DNA of 64,000 nt, from contig NC_134030.1 of the NCBI RefSeq assembly GCF_964204645.1, positions 3,573,855 through 3,637,854 on the forward strand, written 5' to 3'. This document shows, one piece after another, positions 39,056-64,000 of this stretch. This DNA is from Tubulanus polymorphus (taxonomy: Eukaryota > Nemertea > Palaeonemertea > Tubulaniformes > Tubulanidae). The stretch's first letter is position 1; every line of letters starts with the position of its first letter. The notes beneath the pieces are model-generated. The model ran no database searches. It saw only the letters and a list, made by a program, of their open reading frames with translations, and had not been told where the DNA came from. The position numbers were made by a program, and so were the translations under genes.

Positions 39056-40500
39056 CTCAAAGTTCCAGCTGATCTATTATTCAAATGACATTATTGTGGA
39101 GGAGTTTATATTTCGTTGACTGTAAACGGCGTATTTAAAATGAAGTCATGTTTGTCATTAATCAGGGGATGTACTTTAACTGTTACTAACATAATAGTAT
39201 TAAATACTGTAAATGTTACAGACATATTGAATTTAGATACATGTATCTGCATTGAATCAAACTTGAGAGCAGAGTTATGGAATGATAAATCAATCACACA
39301 AAATTAACTTATTTGTACTCAAAATCTAACTTACACCAAAGCCAACTGAGAAATAAGCTCTTTTAAGTCTACACAACAGTCTTAAAGCTTTCAAATTAAG
39401 TTGTTTGATCGGTCAAGGAATCGAATGGTCTTCGCTTAGTCAAATATAAAGGCTTTTATGTGGCCAGCAGTTAAAACGAAATCAATGATGTTTCCAAAAA
39501 CGAAATTCTAAGTGCATTTATGCAGTAGTTAGGATACACATAGTCTTCCATTCGGCGGATTTAGCCTAGTGTGTGCATGTGTGTATTGTTTTTTTTTTTT
39601 TAGATATTTAGTTTTTGTGCCAAAGTTGTTGTATAGAAACTGTGCAAGTAAATAAAGAGAATTAAGAAATGAAAAAGGAGAGATATTCTGTTGTACATAC
39701 GTGTGAAGTTGCTAATAAATACGTTCAGTATTTTAGATTTTATGAAAATATAGTTTCCTTTTAATATTTGTCATCGAGGACTAACGTTTTGTGGGTGGGC
39801 GTATCATGGATTAAAAAGGATTACTTTTTTAGCCAGTGAATCATTCTTGGAAATATAAAACGTTTAAACAGCATAAGGGAGTGACATCAATTCTGGTCTT
39901 AGTCTGCATATATATTGAAATATGGACTCGGAATTGTATGGATAAAGTACATTTTGTCAGTCAGGTGGTGTCTATAAATTATTCATGAGTAGGTTATTGG
40001 GATTAATATATAAATCATCACCCCTTTTCGTTGTGACACTGGAGTTTAAATCAGCGCTTTGATGAGAAGTTGACGATAGTATGGTACATGGTAATATTGG
40101 CCAATATGAATTAAATGAAAATCGAACCTGATGACATCGAACATCGAGGCTTCCATTGGTACAGGGTTCGAATCCCCGTGAGGAATCGATGAGATCCATC
40201 AACGACCACCACCACAAACCTAAATATCTTAAGAAGTTGTGCGCTCCATTTTCGTATTAAAATTAGGGTTTCACATGGATCCCTCCCTACAAATTTCTAG
40301 ATACTTACTGGACGTGGACAAAATCAAAGTCGATACGACACGTACGACATTTAAAATTGAAATGAAGTTAAAACATGAATTAATTATAAATAATGCTTTA
40401 TTACTTTGTAATTTAAATATAAACCGTTATATTACTACATTAATGCAGCGGTGTCGCGCGTCATAACCGAAATCTCTTTGTTAGTAAACAAAAGCACATG
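39056..40500. other. MTX2 3' flank, no gene seen
   Basis: The MTX2 3' UTR, with candidate AATAAA near 39651, then AT-rich spacer. A tRNA-like B-box word (GGTTCGAATCCC) occurs near 40166, but a convincing tRNA fold is lacking. The open frames here are short and without domains. Confidence 0.5.
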
Positions 40501-40504
40501 TAAC

Positions 40505-40920
40505 TCATGCAGATTCAACATGGCCGCCGAACGCTACGTCATCGATCACGTGACCACGCGGAATGATTGACATTTCCATGGAAACATAGTTTACCGCCCC
40601 ACGCGCCCCAATCTCCCTCTCACGCCCCCCGCGCCACCGCGATCACACACAGAGGAAACGACTTTCCGCCATTTTGAGGTCGTGGATTCCCCTCTCCACC
40701 GCATATACAACTTCACTAATACTTTCGGAGGAAATTAACGATTTTAACGCATCGTCGGTCAGTGACACGACAACTGAACATAGCCGAAATATCACCGGAT
40801 TAACGGATTATCCCGCATCAGTCTGTTTACATTCACAGATCGGTCGCAAAGCGTCGACAAACTAAAACCGTCGAGATTTTCAAACTGAATCGTGTTCTCG
40901 CGCCATTTTGGTTTCTACTC
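40505..40920 (+). promoter_or_regulatory. DYRK1A: CpG-rich promoter with YY1-, CRE- and E-box-like sites
   Basis: CAACATGGCCGCC (40516-40528) and CCGCCATTTTG (40666-40676) match the YY1-type element. TACGTCA (40535-40541) resembles a CRE, and TCACGTGACC (40546-40555) contains a CACGTG E-box. A further CGCCATTTTGG lies near 40901. GC content rises sharply from the AT-rich flank. This fits a housekeeping promoter, most likely for the downstream DYRK1-type gene. Factor binding is inferred. Confidence 0.65.
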
Positions 40921-41049
40921 TACACCATCACAACAACATTGATTAACGCGGATTAGGATTACCTTCCTTCCTCGTAAAATTATGCTGAACGGATTTACGC
41001 AGTATTAACGCCACCATTCGCTTCATCGCACGAGAACGAGAAATTGACG
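40700..41049 (+). other. DYRK1A: Probable 5' non-coding exon of the DYRK1-type gene
   Basis: GC-rich sequence runs from the promoter to a strong donor, AAATTGACG|GTAAGAG, after 41049. No long frame joins the downstream coding exons in phase, so it would be a non-coding first exon. The exact transcription start is not visible. Confidence 0.45.
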
Positions 41050-44000
41050 GTAAGAGTTTTCGAAAGATCAATATTCAAAAGGTTTTGTTTATCGTGTGAG
41101 TGATATGCGCGTTGTGAAGAATCGATCTATTGTATTGGATTGTCGTCATGTGAGGGTTCTGAGTTTGGTGGTCCTCGAATTTACCCCCACTAATATCAAT
41201 CAATTTACGTGTTCATTTAATCAGTATTTAGTTGGTGTTGTAAATTCTTGTTATGAGCTGGTGCAGTGGTGGTAGAATCGGGAAGCGTGGTATGCTTTGA
41301 AAGCAGCTGATTTGTGTTTATAAACTCCAGTGCTGCACATGGCTCTGTACACTAGAGGCACCTATAATTTAAAGCGAATTTGAATTTTTTAGGCATTTCC
41401 AGTCATTCTGTGTCCTTACCCTTAAATATTCACTCTTTTTGTAAAATTAGAATTTTCAATGAGGGTTTTCAACCTAACTTCACTGATTCGGCTAGATCCT
41501 TAACCTACTCATTATCCTTCCATTATAGTCTATAGGTCAGAGCTGACTTAACTAGGCCCTATTCGATTCAAATTTTATACCTTTTTGCTTCAAAATGAAC
41601 TCAATGTTCTGATGACTCTTTTTGAGGCTACTTAGCCCAGTTAAGATATTTTTCCTGGAATTATAATTTGTTTGCTGTCTGTGATTGCGGTTAGTGCGTC
41701 AATAGTTCCGTTCGGATGAGCACAGTTAAATACGTTCTGGTCACGACCCCGAACAGTTTGGATGAAAATCTTTTAGTTCAGCATCAAAATGTTAATTGCA
41801 AAATTTCTAGCTTATATGAATACATTAGATTCGCTTGAACAAATTGTTGAATTCTTTTTTTGCATTAGTGTTAGTTTACACTTTGCACTCAGTGGCCACG
41901 ATGTTGGACACTTGGATATATATCTTAAATTCCAGCTTTGTGGACAACATTCAGGACAATAGTTTTGTATCAAATCTTATCAGACCTTGTATCACTTAGA
42001 TATTTTGACTATTGAACTTTTAGGCCAATGTAAAACCCCTATTTGATAACGTATCCCTCTAGGTAGCAAAGTTCTCTATAATGTCAAAATTGAAGAGGTT
42101 AGGCCTATTTTAGACTGGTAGGCTTCTGTATGAACTATGCACATTCTGACTAGATTAATACTTGATTTGATTAATGAGAGATGGAGAGAGAGAGCTATAG
42201 ATATCATATTCATTTGTTTGTAATCGTTTGATAGGACTTACTTTCCTGTACCTATTATTGATTATTGGTTTCGTTTGGGAGTTTTTAAAAAATCAATACA
42301 CAATATTGCATTTGTTCTTCAGCTCGCAATTGCAACGACTCAAAATTGATTGAATAGCGTTGCTCAAACAGGGAGGGTCGAGATCCTGGGCTACAAGTCA
42401 CCCAGTCCGCTTGTACACACCCACTCAAACAGGGACATCGTATATTAAGCAGTTTGTTCAGACTTGATATCGAGAGTTTAGTACGAGCCCCGTTTATCAA
42501 CAAAATGGCTGCCACTAGACGAAGGCTAGACGACTTAGCCAATTGATTTCACACTGACACTGGCTGTAAATATGTAACGAATATCGCCAGCTGCTCGGAG
42601 GTCTCTCCCGTTTAGAATTATTGTTACGGATCATTCATGATTTGATTGAATGCAGAGATAACATATTTTTATTTTCCACTGCAATATTATTATTATGTTT
42701 TCCATCTATTGGCGTCTAGATGATTTATTTCATGGGTTGATGCTTGGGTTTTTTCGATGTTGTAAAAATCTCAGTCGTTCAGTATTTCATACAGCTCTTG
42801 TTATTATACATTAAACTGTGACCTGGTTCAACGGTTCTGACTTCCATTTTTATTTGAATTTTTAATATGATAATTTAACTCAAAACCTAAGTCAATTTCT
42901 AACCTAAAACTGGTGGTGGAACTGAGTCGATAAATTAAGTGTATCTCCCGAAAACCATCTGCATCAATGAATTTATTTATTACTGGTTTTTGCTTCTATG
43001 GATTTAAGTAGAAATTGTGCTATTTTCTCTTAAATTATCAATAATTTTCCCATCAAGGATTGTATACTGGCCTGGAAACGTGAATTTATGCAGTTTTGTT
43101 GAATTTTTTTTAGAAATTTATAAATCATATTAGTCGATGTAAACCTTATATTTACGATGCCACGTGTGGCTCTTCGCAACAGAACGACTGGGAATCATAA
43201 TGACAGTGGAACAATTTTTGCACGTACCATTTCGAACCGCTCTGAATCGAAACGCCTTCTAACTGAAAGTTGATTGACATTTTATTGATTCGCTATGTGA
43301 TTTCGCTTCAATGGATGATGATACATTCTGGTGAAACTCGGTACAAAAAATACAATTGAAAGTTCGCTCAATTCGTTGAACTTCAGAGGTAGAAGTCAAT
43401 TGTTTGAATGATTTTTAGTTAGATGTTTAAATGTAGGCCTAGCAGCTTCACCGTCATACTGCCCGTGGTCAGTGAAAATTCTGGAAAGTCATGGAAATCA
43501 AAAAACTAGTTTACTTTTCCAGGTCTTTGAAAGTCAGGGAATTTTCAGGTCTTTAGCGCTCGAGTCATGTTTTATCGTTTTGACGAATAAATTTTCGTAG
43601 CGCGGTTATAAAAACTAAACCATTGTGTTTTTTTTTTTTCATTCTAAAACTACAATTTGAAATAAATCAACGTAGTCGTTTATAAAAAGAAATTCATCTC
43701 AATCTGGATTTGAAAGCCGAGACATATGGAGACGCTCCATCCCAAATTCAGTAGAGCCAAATTATGAAACGACCTCCTTCCAATAATCTCATATAGGCCT
43801 AATACATTTTTATCAGCGCTGACAATCATTTTGCGCGAGTTGAAATTCACTAGTAATCTGCAAAGTCGCATAATTTTGTAGTTTAGTGTCAGGACATGGC
43901 ATGCAAACTTACGAAAAGAGGGTCGTGGAAAGACATTGGTTTTGATGCATTGTTTGAATTCTTTCCATATATTCTTTGACGGGATAAAACAATGCCGTGA

Positions 44001-44900
44001 TTATTATTAGTACTTTCTAAACGGTGTCTAGGTGAAGTAAATTCTGTTTCCATGGTTACTGTCTATCCGGTTGTTTCTGGTCTAGCCGGGATACTACGCA
44101 GTTCAGCGAGATAGATTTCTCGACAATCTTAAAGCGGGGTGCTAACGTAAACTTCAAGAGAAGTTTAGGAGGAATAAGCAATGGAAAAAATGACGCGCGA
44201 GTAGACGCCCGCTAAAACCTGATTAATGCGTGTTCGTTGCTTTACAGGGGTATTAAAAAGAATATATGAAACACCTGACACGCGACACTTAAAACTAACA
44301 TTCATTTGTTTGAGTAGTTTTTTCTTGCGTCATATTTTATATCGTTATCGGTGGAAATCGTGTTTAACAGGCGTTCCTGATGATAATAGTAAGCTGTTGT
44401 AGGCTCGAGTGTCGGTTAGTTCCGGGACACTTGGAATTGAATTTGACTTAATATTCACCGCAAGAGAGTTAATATGTATGAGGGTTTAGGATGAGGTCCT
44501 TTTTATATGATACGCATTTATGTATTGAATACATCAATTAAGACCTTGGGCCGGTTCTGGGTATTTATGACATAATCACGACTGGATTTCATTGTCAATG
44601 AATCGAACCAACAAAATTATCACGATATAATATTAGACAATACATATTGAGCGTTGATAATGGTGAAAAGGTCGGCTTTGTATTGAATAAGAAGCTAGCT
44701 GCTGTATTGACGTCTTGGATATTGTGGGATCCACTGATCGTTCCGTGGATTTTGTTTGTTAGTACATTAACGCATAGAACGATATAATGGAAACGAGGCT
44801 TCTGACCTAGAATCTCTTCCTCCTTGAATTTAACATATGTCGTGGCAATAATCAACAAACACAGCTGTTAACGGCCGTTTGATTGGTCGACTCGTCGAGA
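41050..44900. other. Putative first intron, no coding sequence seen
   Basis: AT-rich, with scattered repeats. One, at about 43465-43555, has GTCAGGGAATTTTC words and looks like a fragment of the CAGGG MITE family. No conserved exon found. Confidence 0.45.
43465..43555. repeat. Fragment of CAGGG-type repeat
   Basis: Contains AAAGTCAGGGAATTTTCAGG and related words shared with the elements at 28530-28778 and 31850-32025. No clear ends remain. Confidence 0.4.
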
Positions 44901-46172
44901 TCCCAGGAGACTGTCTGGTCGACGGCCAATCGTAACGAGCGTAACATAACGAATACAGGTTAGGAGTGTATGCTAGTTCAATGGGCATGGCAGCTAAATA
45001 TTGCGTCAAATTGCTGGTATACGGGATACTTATAGAATATTGATATCGATGGCTCTCATAACCGGTTGATGGTACAGTTGAAGTTTATGTCGTGTGTTTT
45101 GTATTTTCGTGTTTAGCCCTAGTAGTTATCTCGTCGCGTCGTGTTCGACGGTGCTAGATAATTTATGCCAGCGAGATCAGCTGTGCATCGCGGGGCTGTG
45201 TGCGTTGAATGTGTGAAAGTCATGGCTGCCGTATTGTGCATAACATACAACAACGCTGATCATACGGAACCATCGTCGTTCGGTAGTAGATTCGGGATTT
45301 ATACGGGACGTATTTAACTAACGCGAATTTAGAAGACAACTGAATTAATATCAACTCAACACAAGTTCATCTCTGTCGTCATTCACGCCGGATTATACGG
45401 ATATTTTGTCTGTTATGTATTTTTAGCCGGACGTGTGTATTCCACGTCTGTTGTATGGCGTACGTACATTTCCTCTAGACGGTTTAAAATGCCGTGTATA
45501 CGAATTCGTTCTCCATCAAACGACGACGGCAGGAGAAAGTCTCAGTTCATCATTAATATACGCTGGCGTTCCGGGTTAAACACAATTCATTGTTATTGTT
45601 ATTATGATTAGTCATCGGTCGAATCTAGTCATTTCAAAGTAAGAACGTCTTAGTCATTTGGGGGGCAGCTGTTCGTATGTATAGATCATATGTAATTTAT
45701 ATTCACACGAAGAGAAGGTTAATATTATCATTATCATCGCAGTCATCGCGGGCGGAGATATAGACGAGGCTCGAGTCATTTTATATATGTAGCTGTCGTC
45801 TGCGCAATACAGCGATACAATAATAAGTTGTTCGAGCAGTGATCTACAGTTGGTTTTGAAGGTCGCGAAGGTAGGCCGTAGCCTCGTAGAATTATGACGA
45901 CGACATCGCTGATATGGAACTAGAGTAAAGATGAAGTTGACTCGGAAGTATAAATCGAACCAGCGATCTCGTAGCGAATTCTTCACGCGGTTGTCGGATT
46001 ATAAACCCGCGTTCGTTTCGACTTAACACGGAATAGTCAGAGTTTCGGAATCCGACGGACGGACGGTTCGTTTGTGTGGTTCGTTAACGTTAATGAGACC
46101 GGGATTAATTAATAATAACGATAGTTATAGTAGTCGTAGGCATAGAACGCTCGAACACTCTACGCGACTGTA

Positions 46173-64000
<17,828 letters not shown>

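Noticed and set aside
40130-40190. tRNA-like T-arm word GGTTCGAATCCC
   Set aside because: No matching A-box, anticodon arm or acceptor stem could be folded around it; possibly a decayed tRNA-derived SINE.
40674-40865. 63-codon frame in the promoter/first-exon region
   Set aside because: Lies in the likely 5' UTR; no domain, and the start is not ATG-supported. At most an upstream open frame.

Overview
The window is animal nuclear DNA: AT-rich, with long spliced genes, GT-AG introns, CpG-type promoters and many short foldback or MITE-like repeats in introns. The proteins (a ciliary WD-repeat protein, metaxin-2, a DYRK1-type kinase, METTL24-like methyltransferases) are metazoan. Together with an ACGG-rich dispersed repeat at the left edge, they suggest a marine invertebrate, probably a spiralian such as a mollusc or annelid. 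The phylum is an inference, not shown by the sequence.

Layout. (1) 0.98-10.74 kb, minus strand: two tandem paralogous METTL24-like genes. Each has six coding exons with matching intron phases and an N-terminal membrane anchor. A foldback element lies between them. (2) 11.89-33.03 kb, plus strand: a complete 33-exon CFAP44 (WDR52) gene, predicted 2509 aa. A long disordered acidic N-terminus is encoded largely by one 1566-nt exon. The gene is head-to-head with the second METTL24-like gene, about 1.15 kb apart. (3) 35.69-39.06 kb, plus strand: a complete nine-exon metaxin-2 gene, predicted 276 aa. (4) About 40.5 kb to the right edge, plus strand: a CpG-rich promoter region with YY1-, CRE- and E-box-like sites, followed by the 5' portion of a DYRK1A/minibrain kinase gene. 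Two alternative N-terminal exons and one shared coding exon are visible. The kinase domain lies beyond the window.

The genes are not a pathway cluster: axonemal tether, mitochondrial import/sorting, signalling kinase and an orphan membrane-anchored methyltransferase. I see no prokaryote-style system, CRISPR array or rRNA. The points most worth a second look are an in-frame 510-codon segment of CFAP44 that an internal splice donor could remove, two phase-matched DYRK1 N-termini, the METTL24-like tandem duplication, a GC-AG intron in CFAP44, and several long intronic hairpins and repeat families. All exon models were spliced by eye from ORFs, splice consensus and family similarity recalled from knowledge. 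No database search was run.
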